From contig CAIOAN010000008.1 in assembly GCA_903855995.1 (NCBI GenBank), forward strand, positions 1 to 64,000: a stretch of DNA of 64,000 nt. The letters are read 5' to 3'. This document shows positions 43,024 through 51,831 of the stretch, piece after piece. The position numbers and the translations under genes are program-made. Positions within the stretch are counted from its first letter, which is position 1; the number at the start of each line of letters is the position of its first letter. The DNA is from an uncultured Opitutia bacterium. GTDB lineage: Bacteria; Verrucomicrobiota; Verrucomicrobiia; Opitutales; UBA953. A model generated the notes under the pieces. It made no database searches. It saw only the letters and a program-made list of their open reading frames with translations, and was not told the origin of the DNA.

Positions 43024-43872
43024 TCAAAGAGATTTGCGCAGTCGGGCGGCGACGTCGAGTTTGAGACGATCGATGAATCCCAGCGTATATTCAGTGGGAT
43101 CAAGAGTGTCATCGCGGATAAGGGGGGTGAGATCCATGGCCCACTGTATCGAAGTCTCCCGGTCGGTCTGATGGGGATTGCCGAAGGTCGCATTTGCCGC
43201 CCGGCGTCCGAGTACGGCGAGGTCATAGCGCTTACCTCCGGCGATCTGGGTGGCAAAGACGGCGTTGATCTTCTGGGCTAATTCAGGATGCCCCGACACG
43301 GGCATGGGGGTCTTCTCGTCGTCGACGAGCCAATCTAAATCGCGCCAGACCTCACAGCCGTAGACTTGTATCGGGCGCTCAGCCATAGGCATGAGCCGAA
43401 TTGCTTCGATCGCGCGAAGAGCGCAACCGACATGGGTGTCATGCTTATCCGCGAGATTGTGGAGGTAGACGACCTGCGGACGGGTGGCATCGAGAATCCG
43501 GTGCAGTTCGGTGCGTACCGCGATCTGTTGAGAGTCGCGGACGGCAGCGCTCGGATACCCCAGCTGAGCGACAAAGGAATACTCTCCGAGGACCGCGGCG
43601 GCTTCCTGTTCCCTGACACGTTCAGCGGCGATTTGATCGTCTGTCCATTCTTTGAATTGTCCGGCCCGGGAGCTTCCGCGGCCATCGGTGATGGTGACGC
43701 CTCCGAACCAGAGGTCGGAGCGGTCGTAACAGGCCAGGATGCCGTGAAAAGCCATGAACTCTAAATCATCCTGGTGGGCACCGATACCGAGATGGGTCGT
43801 GCGGGCCAGCGCCTGGGAGCCAGCCACGGCATCCGGAATCATGAGCTTCGCAAGAGGATTGAGGGACATCAT
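43024..43872 (-). CDS. PIG-L/LmbE-family N-acetylglucosamine deacetylase-like protein
   Basis: This 282-residue zinc deacetylase has the family motif A-H-Q-D-D-L-E (about residues 33-39, zinc His and Asp) and a distal KHDTHVG with the third zinc His near 150. PIG-L enzymes remove N-acetyl groups from GlcNAc-containing substrates. It overlaps the ROK-like kinase by 4 bases and lies in a run with nagB while no nagA gene is present, so it may deacetylate GlcNAc or GlcNAc-6-P (inference). There is no signal peptide, consistent with a cytoplasmic small-molecule substrate. Confidence 0.82.
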   Translation of the reverse strand: MMSLNPLAKLMIPDAVAGSQALARTTHLGIGAHQDDLEFMAFHGILACYDRSDLWFGGVTITDGRGSSRAGQFKEWTDDQIAAERVREQEAAAVLGEYSFVAQLGYPSAAVRDSQQIAVRTELHRILDATRPQVVYLHNLADKHDTHVGCALRAIEAIRLMPMAERPIQVYGCEVWRDLDWLVDDEKTPMPVSGHPELAQKINAVFATQIAGGKRYDLAVLGRRAANATFGNPHQTDRETSIQWAMDLTPLIRDDTLDPTEYTLGFIDRLKLDVAARLRKSL

Positions 43873-45254
43873 GGGCGCAGAGGGGGCAGGGAGGCGGCCG
43901 CAATGGCCTGACCATGGCGTTTATCTTTCTCAGGCGGGGCCATGAGGTCGATGCGAAGTTCCGGAAACTCATCGCGAAGCACTGCCTGGGCTCGTTCGAT
44001 GATAACCGCGCCGCCCGGACCGGAAGTCACTCGCCCCATGATGAGCAAGCTGCTCATTTCGTAAAAATTGGCAAAATGCGCAATGGCGTAGCCGAACGCG
44101 ATGCCGATGGCGTCATAGACCTGCATGGCACGTTCATCGCCGGCAAGCATGAGACGCTGGAGCTCTTCAAGTTGCTCGGGAAGCCTCAACGCGGGGGGTA
44201 GCGTGATCCCGGCCAATGGCATGAGGCGACCCACGCCTTGTTGGCTGAAATATTGTACGGCACACCCAGCATCGCCGGACCATTCATCGACCGGGCCGGC
44301 CTCACGATAATCCACTGGCACGAAGGCCAGTTCGCTGAGCCAGTTGGTGAGGTTGCCACCATTGTCGACATAGCCTGCTGCCACGCTGGTGCCCATGGCG
44401 ACCCCAAGGACCGCGTTACGCCCCAAAGACATCGAAGCGGCCAGGGCGGTGACATCCCCGTCATTGAGGACCTCGAAGGGCACCTGATACTCGGCGGCGA
44501 GATCAACGAAGAGATTGCGCACCTTGGTTTCAAAAACCGCCGGATCCGTGATACCCCTGAAGAGAGAGCCAACGCATACCTTATTGTTAATGTAGACGCC
44601 GGCCGATGAGCCGCCAACTGCATCTACCCGGGGGAGATGTCTCGCCGCCAGTGCGAGTGAATCGCGGATGCCATCAAGATGGTATTGCGGATTGGCCTGG
44701 AAGTAGGGATCCCATTTCACTTCTTCGGAGTAAACCACTTTGCCGTCGATCAGGGCAGCGCATTTGCGATCGGACCCTCCCAGGTCAAAGCCGATGCGAC
44801 ACCCATCAAGATGGCGCCCAAGGGGGAGGTGGGCGGCGGAAGGAGCCGGGAGGGCGGATGGCTCGACGGCACGGAAGCGAAGGGGTTTTTGAAAAATACG
44901 GAAAAAGAAGTCCGCATCAAAAGCTCTGGAGCCGGCAGGTGAATAAGCTACCTGTAAACTTTCGGCGAGGCTGGTCGCCAACGGGCCACACATGAGTACC
45001 TCGGGTGCGCCGCGCGACCAAAGAAGAAATTTAACCGTCCGTTCAGCATGCAGATAATTGGCCGCGTCATCCGTTCCCGCCGGCAGCAGCTTGGTCCGGA
45101 AAAGGGAAGCGGTACCGTCATCTCGCTTGAGGGCAATGGTCAGCGCCGTCGATCCGGCTAGCGCATCACAACGTCGTAGGTGGTCCCGAGTCCATAAGGA
45201 GGCCGGCACCAGGTGCGGATCAATCTTTGAAAGATAGCGGGGGAGGGCGGCCAT
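43869..45254 (-). CDS. ROK/hexokinase-like sugar kinase with N-terminal extension
   Basis: This protein of about 461 residues ends in an ASKHA kinase domain (about 155-455). It has the phosphate loop IGFDLGGSDRKCAALI, a catalytic-base candidate in VLNDGDVTALA, and GVAMGTSVAAGY. The usual ROK zinc motif (C-x-C-G-x-x-G-C) is absent, so it is a divergent member. About 150 residues precede the domain and look alpha/beta but are unrecognised. The start is placed at 45254, 8 bases after nagB; the longer frame to 45338 would overlap nagB by 76 bases. A GlcNAc or glucosamine kinase role is inferred from context. Confidence 0.72.
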   Translation of the reverse strand: MAALPRYLSKIDPHLVPASLWTRDHLRRCDALAGSTALTIALKRDDGTASLFRTKLLPAGTDDAANYLHAERTVKFLLWSRGAPEVLMCGPLATSLAESLQVAYSPAGSRAFDADFFFRIFQKPLRFRAVEPSALPAPSAAHLPLGRHLDGCRIGFDLGGSDRKCAALIDGKVVYSEEVKWDPYFQANPQYHLDGIRDSLALAARHLPRVDAVGGSSAGVYINNKVCVGSLFRGITDPAVFETKVRNLFVDLAAEYQVPFEVLNDGDVTALAASMSLGRNAVLGVAMGTSVAAGYVDNGGNLTNWLSELAFVPVDYREAGPVDEWSGDAGCAVQYFSQQGVGRLMPLAGITLPPALRLPEQLEELQRLMLAGDERAMQVYDAIGIAFGYAIAHFANFYEMSSLLIMGRVTSGPGGAVIIERAQAVLRDEFPELRIDLMAPPEKDKRHGQAIAAASLPPLRP

Positions 45255-45262
45255 CGGGGGGC

Positions 45263-46003
45263 TTAGAGTTGCATGGCCGAGCTGTAATCTAGATGAAAGG
45301 TGCAGCGTGGATGATGCTGAAGCCAGGTCGCCGGACATGCTGCCGACGGCGTCTCCTGCATGGCGCGGCGAACGATGGCTGATTTTCCTTCGCCGAAAGC
45401 GAGCAACTCCACTCGGCGCGCCTCCATGATGGTCGCAACCCCCATGGTCAGGGCGGCGTGAGGCACCAGGGCAAGGTCACCAAAGAAGGTCGAATTATCC
45501 TGGCGGGTCATCTCATCCAGATGCACCCAGCGGGTGCGCGTGTTGTCCGCGGACGGCGGTTCGTTGAAGCCAATGTGTCCCGTACGACCGAGGCCGAGTA
45601 TCTGAAGATCAATCCCGCCTGCCTGGTGAATGGCCTCTTCGTAGGCGACACAATGCCGCGCGGGCTCCCGGCTCAACCCGTCGGGAATATGAATATGGGA
45701 GGCAGGTACGTCCACATGTCGGAACAAGTGCTCCTCCATGAAGTGCCGGTAGGACTGCGGGTGGGTCGGCCCCAGACCGGCGTATTCATCGAGATTGAAG
45801 GTGATCACTGAACGGAAGCTCAGGCCTTCGTCGCGGTGCAGACGAATCAGCTCGGCATAAAGCGGCAGAGGGGTGGAACCCGTGGCCAGACCAAGCACAG
45901 TCGACTTGCCCGATTTCGAGCGTATCTGAATCAGGTCGGCTATCTCCCGGGCAACCGCTTGAGCGGCGATGTGTTTATCGGGGTGCAGCCGGGTGGCGAT
46001 CAT
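45263..46003 (-). CDS. nagB: Glucosamine-6-phosphate deaminase
   Basis: This 246-residue enzyme converts glucosamine-6-phosphate to fructose-6-phosphate and ammonia. It has GLATGSTPLPLY at the phosphate site, FNLDEYAGL with the catalytic Asp near residue 72, and LGLGRTGHIGFNEP with the catalytic His near 138. It starts 3 bases after the valS stop, so expression is probably coupled to valS. It opens the amino-sugar genes that follow, feeding their product into glycolysis. Confidence 0.93.
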   Translation of the reverse strand: MIATRLHPDKHIAAQAVAREIADLIQIRSKSGKSTVLGLATGSTPLPLYAELIRLHRDEGLSFRSVITFNLDEYAGLGPTHPQSYRHFMEEHLFRHVDVPASHIHIPDGLSREPARHCVAYEEAIHQAGGIDLQILGLGRTGHIGFNEPPSADNTRTRWVHLDEMTRQDNSTFFGDLALVPHAALTMGVATIMEARRVELLAFGEGKSAIVRRAMQETPSAACPATWLQHHPRCTFHLDYSSAMQL

Positions 46004-46006
46004 AGG

Positions 46007-48730
46007 TCAGCCCAGGGAGGCAATCATGCGTGCAATCTCATCACGCTTGGCTTTGACTTCTTCGAGTTGTTTACGGGCGCCTTCCAGAATGTTTGGCGGA
46101 GCCTTGGAGACAAACGCCTCATTGGTGAGTTTAGCTTCACCAGCCGAAACACCCTTCTCCAATTTTTCGAGTTCCTTCGTGAGCCGCATTTTTTCGGCGG
46201 CTACGTCGATGTTGCCGGAAAGCTCGAGCATCACTGTTCCCATCGGAGTCACGGCTCCGGTGCGACCTCCGGCGTCGGCAGCAAAGTTGATCTCGGCCAA
46301 GCCAGCCATGCGGGTTAATTTGTCGCGGTTGTTTTCCACCAGTAACTTGGCGGCGGCATCTTTGACGACGATGGTCACCACAGAATCCCGGCGGGTTGCC
46401 TGGTTGGCCTGAGACTTAAGACCGCGGATCGAAGCCACCAGTTCACGAAGCAAGGCCACATCGGCTACCTTAGCTGCGCTGAGTTTCACGCCGTTCTCGC
46501 GGAGAACGCGTAAGAGATCTCCGCCGGATCCGGTATGATGGTTCTGAATGAAATCATTTTCATTACCATAGCCCAGCAGGTGCCAGAGTTCCTCTGAGAT
46601 GAACGGGGCAACAGGGTGGAGCAGCAGGAGAAACTGGCGGAGGACCAGGTCCTGCACGGCCAGGCAGGTGTCGCGCAGAGCCGGATCGGCCAGGCGCGCC
46701 TTGGACGCTTCGACATACCAATCACAGAAATCGCCCCAGAAGAAGGCGTAGAGTCCCTGGGCGTAGGCAGTGAACTCATGGTCATCCAAGTTCTTGGTGG
46801 TGCTGTCGGTCAGTTCAGCGAGGCCCTGCAGAATGGCGAAGTCATCATCATCCAGCAAAGACGCCTGGATCCGGGAGGCGACGGCGACCAGTGAAGAGTT
46901 ATCAGACATCGGGCCGGACATCTGGCGGAAGCGCGCCGCATTCCAGAGCTTATTGCAGAAATTACGGCCCTGAGAAACCCGATCCTCATCAAAGAGAATA
47001 TCCTGCCCCTTCGGAGCGATTGAGAGCAGACCGAAACGCAGGCCGTCGGCGCCGAACTTGGCGATCAGATCGAGAGGTTCAGGCGAGTTGCCCAGCGACT
47101 TGGACATTTTCCGCCCCAGCTTATCGCGAATAATACCATTGAAATAGACACGCTTGAATGGAACACGTTGCCGAATCTCGTCATCCGTCAAAGTCTTCTT
47201 CTCCGGGCCATAGAGTTCAAGGCCGGCGATGATCATACGGGCAACCCAGAGGAAGATAATATCTGGTCCGGTGGCGAGGGCACCCGTCGGATACCAGTGC
47301 TTGAGCTCCTCGGTGGTTTCTCCGGGCTTACGCCAACCCAGCGTAGCCAAGCACCATAGCCAGGAAGAAGCCCAAGTGTCGAGGACATCGGGGTCTTGTT
47401 CCCAATTCTGGGGATCAGCGGGAGGATTTAAAGACACGTGGCAATGAGCGGGATCATTACGATCGGCTCCCTTGCGGTACCAGACGGGGATACGATGCCC
47501 CCACCAAAGTTGGCGGCTCACGCACCAGTCCTGGATGTTCTCCAGCCAGTGAAGGTAGGTCTTCGTCCATCGTTCCGGGTGAAACTTGATGATACCCGAG
47601 GTGACGGCACGTTTGGCTTCCTCGATCTTGGGATAACGGATGAACCACTGTTCGCTAAGACGAGGCTCGATCGGCACATCAGCGCGCTCGGAATACCCGA
47701 CGGTGTTTTCGTAAGGCTCGGTTTTCACCAGCGCACCGAGTTCCTCGAGAAGCTTTTCGGCGGCGGTCCGTGCCTTAAAACGCTCCATACCAGCCAAGGG
47801 GCCGGCGTCGGCGTTCATCGTGCCATCGGGATTCATCACATCGATGACCGGCAGCTTGTGACGCTTGCCGATATCGAAGTCCGTACGATCGTGGGCCGGG
47901 GTGACCTTCAGTACACCCGTGCCGAAAGCTCGTTCGACGGCCTCATCGCCGACGATCGGAATTTGGGCGCGTGGGAAGGGGCGCCAGACATGCTTGCCGA
48001 TGAGATGCCTGTAACGCTCATCCTCAGGATGGACGGCGACGGCGGCGTCACCGGGGATCGTCTCCGGTCGGGTGGTAGAAATCTCCAGGAACGTCCCGGG
48101 CAATTCCGCGACTTCGTAGCGCATCCGATACAGCGAGCCCTTAGAAGGCTTCATGATCACCTCTTCATCGGAGAGACCTGTCTGGGAAACCGGACACCAA
48201 TTCACCATCCGTTTTCCGCGATAGACATAGCCACGCTCATAGAGCGTGACGAAAGTCTGCAGGACCGCCTGCGAGTAGCCCGCATCGAGCGTATGCACCG
48301 TGCGATCCCAGTCGCAGGAAGCGCCCAGTTTGCGGAGCTGGCCGAGGATGATGCCGCCGTGCTTGTCGCGCCACTCGCTGGCGGTTTCGATGAATTTCTC
48401 CCGCCCCAGGTCATGGCGGGTTTTTCCCTGCTTCTGGCGAAGTTCTTTTTCAACGCGCGATTGGGTGGCGATGCCGGCGTGATCGGTGCCAGGCAGCCAG
48501 AGTGCGGACTTACCTTCTTGGCGGGCCCGGCGCACCATGATATCCTGCAACGTGTTATTCAGCAGGTGGCCCATGTGGAGAACACCCGTTACATTGGGCG
48601 GCGGAATCATCACCGCAAAGGATTCGCGGCTATGGTCTACCTTGCCCTTGAAGCATCCGGCGGCGACCCATCGGTCGTACCACTGCTGTTCGACCCCTTG
48701 AGGTTCATAAGATTTAGGTATTTCAGCCAT
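46007..48730 (-). CDS. valS: Valyl-tRNA synthetase
   Basis: This 907-residue class I synthetase charges tRNA-Val. It has the HIGH-type motif HMGH near residue 52, an editing domain with TTRPETIPGDAAV near 222, KMSKSLGNSPEP near 539 and the C-terminal coiled-coil arm (LTKELEKLEKGV region). Length and architecture are normal. It is the first gene of a tight minus-strand run continuing directly into nagB. The SRP RNA gene lies divergently just upstream. Confidence 0.97.
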   Translation of the reverse strand: MAEIPKSYEPQGVEQQWYDRWVAAGCFKGKVDHSRESFAVMIPPPNVTGVLHMGHLLNNTLQDIMVRRARQEGKSALWLPGTDHAGIATQSRVEKELRQKQGKTRHDLGREKFIETASEWRDKHGGIILGQLRKLGASCDWDRTVHTLDAGYSQAVLQTFVTLYERGYVYRGKRMVNWCPVSQTGLSDEEVIMKPSKGSLYRMRYEVAELPGTFLEISTTRPETIPGDAAVAVHPEDERYRHLIGKHVWRPFPRAQIPIVGDEAVERAFGTGVLKVTPAHDRTDFDIGKRHKLPVIDVMNPDGTMNADAGPLAGMERFKARTAAEKLLEELGALVKTEPYENTVGYSERADVPIEPRLSEQWFIRYPKIEEAKRAVTSGIIKFHPERWTKTYLHWLENIQDWCVSRQLWWGHRIPVWYRKGADRNDPAHCHVSLNPPADPQNWEQDPDVLDTWASSWLWCLATLGWRKPGETTEELKHWYPTGALATGPDIIFLWVARMIIAGLELYGPEKKTLTDDEIRQRVPFKRVYFNGIIRDKLGRKMSKSLGNSPEPLDLIAKFGADGLRFGLLSIAPKGQDILFDEDRVSQGRNFCNKLWNAARFRQMSGPMSDNSSLVAVASRIQASLLDDDDFAILQGLAELTDSTTKNLDDHEFTAYAQGLYAFFWGDFCDWYVEASKARLADPALRDTCLAVQDLVLRQFLLLLHPVAPFISEELWHLLGYGNENDFIQNHHTGSGGDLLRVLRENGVKLSAAKVADVALLRELVASIRGLKSQANQATRRDSVVTIVVKDAAAKLLVENNRDKLTRMAGLAEINFAADAGGRTGAVTPMGTVMLELSGNIDVAAEKMRLTKELEKLEKGVSAGEAKLTNEAFVSKAPPNILEGARKQLEEVKAKRDEIARMIASLG

Positions 48731-48783
48731 CGGGAAGGGGAATGATTAGGGGTTAAGTTGGGGATTGAAAAGAGCGTATTAGG

Positions 48784-48920
48784 ATGGCATCAACTTAACC
48801 AAGCCAGGCCCCATGCAACGGGTGACTGACGAACCCCGCCAGATCCGGAAGGAAGCAACGGCAGTCAGATTACTCGTGTGCCGTGGCAAGCCTGGCCCCT
48901 GTTAATTTTCACGATGCCAT
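48784..48920. repeat. Inverted repeat flanking the SRP RNA gene
   Basis: ATGGCATC at 48784-48791 is exactly complementary to GATGCCAT at 48913-48920. Inside it TTAAC (48795-48799) pairs with GTTAA (48901-48905). Together with the mature RNA's terminal stem this would form one long interrupted helix in a precursor transcript, a plausible RNase III processing stalk. Confidence 0.6.
48803..48897 (+). ncRNA. ffs: Signal recognition particle RNA (4.5S type)
   Basis: This is a short bacterial SRP RNA of about 95 nt that partners Ffh to target membrane proteins. The conserved apical domain is clear: ATCCGGAAGGAAGCAACGG near 48843-48861 carries the symmetric-loop and GGAA-type tetraloop consensus, followed by GTGTGCCG as in E. 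coli 4.5S RNA. The ends pair as GCCAGGC (48803-48809) with GCCTGGC (48890-48896). Exact 5' and 3' ends are estimates from the terminal stem. It lies between the divergent valS and the convergent lpd gene. Confidence 0.93.
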
Positions 48921-48952
48921 GCGGTCGTTTGGTGTCGTTTTGCACCCACGCA

Positions 48953-48977
48953 GAAAGGGTGCTAAACGCACCCTTTC
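48953..48977. terminator. Hairpin terminator between SRP RNA and lpd
   Basis: A 10-bp stem GAAAGGGTGC (48953-48962) pairs with GCACCCTTTC (48968-48977) around loop TAAAC. It lies 22 bases after the lpd stop (minus strand) and downstream of the SRP RNA (plus strand). T-richness is mainly within the stem, so strength is uncertain. Confidence 0.65.
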
Positions 48978-48998
48978 GTTCAAAACCGAAGTCACCCC

Positions 48999-50399
48999 TT
49001 AGAGGGAGTGAATGCTCGATTTGCTGACCGCCATCGCAGCTTCCTTGAAGGATTCACTGACCGTCGGGTGAGCGAAGCAAGTACGGGCCACATCTTCGGC
49101 GCTACCTCCGTATTCCATGTGCGCACAAGCCGCGGCGATCATCTCGGACGCTCCCTTGGCGACCATCTGAACGCCCAGAAGCTTGTCGGTCTTCGCACAA
49201 GCGATGACTTTCACGAAACCCGCGGTGCCGTCGGAGGCAATTGCGCGACCGTTGCCGGCGAGTTGGAATTTGCCGATGGCGACTTCGATATTCTTGGCCT
49301 TGGCGTCGGCCTCGGAGAGACCCACCGAAGCCACTTCCGGGTCGGTGTAGATTACGCCGGGAATGATGCCGTAGTTCACGTGGCCGTGCTTGCCGGCCAG
49401 ATTTTCCGCGACCGCGACACCTTCTTCTTCGGCCTTGTGTGCGAGCATTGGGCCGACGACGACGTCGCCGATGGCGTAAACGCCAGCGAGATTGGTCTGG
49501 AAATGAGCGTCGATCACGATGCGGCCGCGTTCATCGAGTTTGAGGCCGGCTTCGGCGGCGCCCAGGCCGCTCGTGTTGGCCTTGCGACCGACCGCGACGA
49601 GAATCTTATCGGCGGGGAAATCGAGGGCCTTGCCGTCGCGATCTGCCGTGAGCGCCGAACCGCCGTCGCTCTTCTTCACTCCGGTGACCTTCGCACCCAT
49701 CTCAAACTTGATGCCTTGCTTCTCAAAAGCGTTTTGGGCGGCCTTGGCGACATCGGCATCATAACTTGGTCCGCCGATGGAAGGCAGCATCTCGACGACC
49801 GTCACCTGGGCACCAAGTCGGGACCAGACGGAGCCGAGTTCGAGGCCGATGGCGCCAGCACCAACGACCACCATCTTGGCCGGGACGGACTTCAGCGAGA
49901 TACCATGATCGGAAGAGATCACCGTCTCGCCATCGAACTTCAGGAAGGGCAGTTCGATCGGCACCGAACCGGTGGCGATGAGGATATTCTTGGTCTCGAG
50001 CGTACGATCACCGGACGTGCTGCGCACCAGTACCTCGCCGGTCTTGGCAAGGCGGCCGAGGCCGCGGACGACTTCCACGTTGCGCTTCTTGAGGAGGGCA
50101 CCGACACCCATGTTGAGCTGGGCGACGACCTTATCCTTGTTGGCCATCATAGTCGCCACGTCGAAGGTGATCTTTTCCGCGCCCACCAAGCCGTGCTTCT
50201 TGCCGTGCAAAGCGTGCTGGTAGACTTCGGTGGAATGCAGGAGAGCCTTGGATGGAATGCAGCCGACATTCAAGCACGTGCCGCCGAGAGAATTATCCTT
50301 CTCCACCAAGGCCACCTTAAGTCCAAGCTGGCCGGCCTTGATGGCGGCGACATAGCCACCGGGGCCGGAGCCGATTACGACGAGATCGAATTGAGACAT
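48999..50399 (-). CDS. lpdA: Dihydrolipoyl dehydrogenase
   Basis: This 466-residue FAD-dependent E3 component reoxidises dihydrolipoamide with NAD+. It has an FAD motif IGSGPGGYVAA near residue 9, the redox disulfide GGTCLNVGC (Cys42, Cys47), an NAD motif VVGAGAIGLELG near 177, and the catalytic AHPT-x-S-E near 445. It is the last gene of the sucA-sucB-lpd unit, 23 bases after sucB, so it probably serves 2-oxoglutarate dehydrogenase. Confidence 0.96.
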   Translation of the reverse strand: MSQFDLVVIGSGPGGYVAAIKAGQLGLKVALVEKDNSLGGTCLNVGCIPSKALLHSTEVYQHALHGKKHGLVGAEKITFDVATMMANKDKVVAQLNMGVGALLKKRNVEVVRGLGRLAKTGEVLVRSTSGDRTLETKNILIATGSVPIELPFLKFDGETVISSDHGISLKSVPAKMVVVGAGAIGLELGSVWSRLGAQVTVVEMLPSIGGPSYDADVAKAAQNAFEKQGIKFEMGAKVTGVKKSDGGSALTADRDGKALDFPADKILVAVGRKANTSGLGAAEAGLKLDERGRIVIDAHFQTNLAGVYAIGDVVVGPMLAHKAEEEGVAVAENLAGKHGHVNYGIIPGVIYTDPEVASVGLSEADAKAKNIEVAIGKFQLAGNGRAIASDGTAGFVKVIACAKTDKLLGVQMVAKGASEMIAAACAHMEYGGSAEDVARTCFAHPTVSESFKEAAMAVSKSSIHSL

Positions 50400-50422
50400 G
50401 TTTTTAGGTAAGTGGATCGGGA

Positions 50423-51694
50423 TTAGACGCCAAAAAGAAGACGTTGCGGATCCTCGATGAGCTGGCGGACCTTCACCAGGAAGGTCACGGCCTCCTTGCC
50501 GTCGATGATGCGATGATCATACGAGAGGGCCAAGTACATGATCGGACGAATGACCACCTGGCCGTTTTCGGCGACAGGACGTTCGACAATATTATGCAGA
50601 CCCATGATCGCCGCCTGAGGGTGATTGAGGATAGGGGTCGAAAGCATCGAACCGTAGATGCCGCCGTTGGAGATGGTAAAGATACCACCTTGGAGTTCAG
50701 GCAGCTGAATCTTTCCGTCGCGGGCGCGCTTACCGAAATCACCAATAGCTTTCTCGATGCCGGCGAAATTCAGCTGATCACAGTCGCGGACGACGGGAAC
50801 CATGAGCCCTTTGTCCGTGCCCACGGCCACGCCGATATCATAGAAATTATTTTCGACGATATCTTCACCATCGAGTTGAGCGTTCACGGCCCGAACCTCC
50901 ATAAGTGCCTGAACCGCGGCCTTTACGAAGAAGGACATGAAGCCTAGTTTGACCCCGTATTTCTTGAGAAATTCTTCGCCGTGTCGTTTGCGCAACTCCA
51001 TCACCGGGGCCATATTGACCTCGTTGAAAGTAGTGAGCATGGCGGTCTCGGATTTGGCCTGCACTAGGCGCTCGGCGATCTTGCGGCGCAACGGCGACAT
51101 GCGCTTACGGGTGGTGCGTCCCTCGCGCGAAGGGATGACCACGGCAGTCGGAGCAGAAGAGGGCAAGGCGGCCGGACTCGGGGCAACAACAGCCGGAGCC
51201 GCCGCGAGAATGGGAGACTGTCCTGATAGGGCTGCGAGCATGTCGCCCTTGGTCACGCGACCAGCCTTGCCGGACCCCTCGACACCGGCGGGATCAAGAC
51301 CGGTCTCAGCCGAGAGACGACGGACAGCAGGGGAGACTTCAGCGGCCGCACCAGACTTGGCGGTGACGACTTTGGGAGCGGGGGCAGGAGCTAAGACTTG
51401 GACTGCCTTGGCGGGCACCTGCGGGGCCGGTGCAGAGACTGCAGGCGCATTACCCGACACACCGGCTTCGATGGAGGCGACGACTTGTCCGACAAGCACT
51501 TCCGTGCCGGCGGCGACAGCGATGGTGATTTTTCCATCAACTTCAGCGGTGCCCTCTGAGGTCACCTTATCTGTCTCGTATGAAAAAAGAGCCTGGCCCT
51601 TGCGGACGGCATCTCCGGTTTGCACCAGCCAGGTAGCCAGCAGGCCCCCGGTGATAGATTCGCCCATGGGAGGGATTTTGACTTCGACGGCCAT
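50423..51694 (-). CDS. sucB: Dihydrolipoamide succinyltransferase (E2 of 2-oxoglutarate dehydrogenase)
   Basis: This 423-residue E2 has one lipoyl domain (about 1-76) with the lipoylated Lys43 in ETDKVTSE and an Ala/Pro-rich linker. An E3/E1-binding domain lies at about 118-155 ([15 protein letters not shown]), and the catalytic acyltransferase core starts near 190 with the terminal SYDHRIIDG His-Asp motif. It transfers succinyl groups to CoA in the TCA cycle. It follows sucA after a 137-base structured gap and precedes lpd. Confidence 0.95.
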   Translation of the reverse strand: MAVEVKIPPMGESITGGLLATWLVQTGDAVRKGQALFSYETDKVTSEGTAEVDGKITIAVAAGTEVLVGQVVASIEAGVSGNAPAVSAPAPQVPAKAVQVLAPAPAPKVVTAKSGAAAEVSPAVRRLSAETGLDPAGVEGSGKAGRVTKGDMLAALSGQSPILAAAPAVVAPSPAALPSSAPTAVVIPSREGRTTRKRMSPLRRKIAERLVQAKSETAMLTTFNEVNMAPVMELRKRHGEEFLKKYGVKLGFMSFFVKAAVQALMEVRAVNAQLDGEDIVENNFYDIGVAVGTDKGLMVPVVRDCDQLNFAGIEKAIGDFGKRARDGKIQLPELQGGIFTISNGGIYGSMLSTPILNHPQAAIMGLHNIVERPVAENGQVVIRPIMYLALSYDHRIIDGKEAVTFLVKVRQLIEDPQRLLFGV

Positions 51695-51765
51695 GAAATT
51701 AGGTAGGTTTAACCTTGGAACCCCTTCTGGTCTGTTTCAACGGGGAAATGACCCTTTAATCGACC

Positions 51766-51830
51766 TTAGGCAGCCGATTAGGGGGTAGTAGTCTGACTGC
51801 CTAAACGGAGAATATCGCCTACTGACCCCC
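51766..51830 (-). promoter_or_regulatory. Pseudoknot-capable RNA structure between sucA and sucB
   Basis: On the transcript, two stems interleave. Stem A pairs 51830-51819 with 51791-51781 (11 bp with one bulged C; GGGGGT plus AGTAG). Stem B pairs 51804-51797 with 51773-51766 (8 bp; TTAGGCAG with CTGCCTAA). The order A5'-B5'-A3'-B3' is that of an H-type pseudoknot with connecting segments of 14, 5 and 7 nt; alternatively only one stem forms at a time. It starts just after the sucA stop and ends about 70 bases before the sucB start, so it could act on sucB translation, processing or readthrough. Confidence 0.5.
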
Positions 51831-51831
51831 A

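Noticed and set aside
47438-48745. 435-residue plus-strand open frame
   Set aside because: It is antisense to valS and shows no family motif.
49008-50411. 467-residue plus-strand open frame
   Set aside because: It is a mirror of lpdA, which carries all E3 motifs on the other strand.
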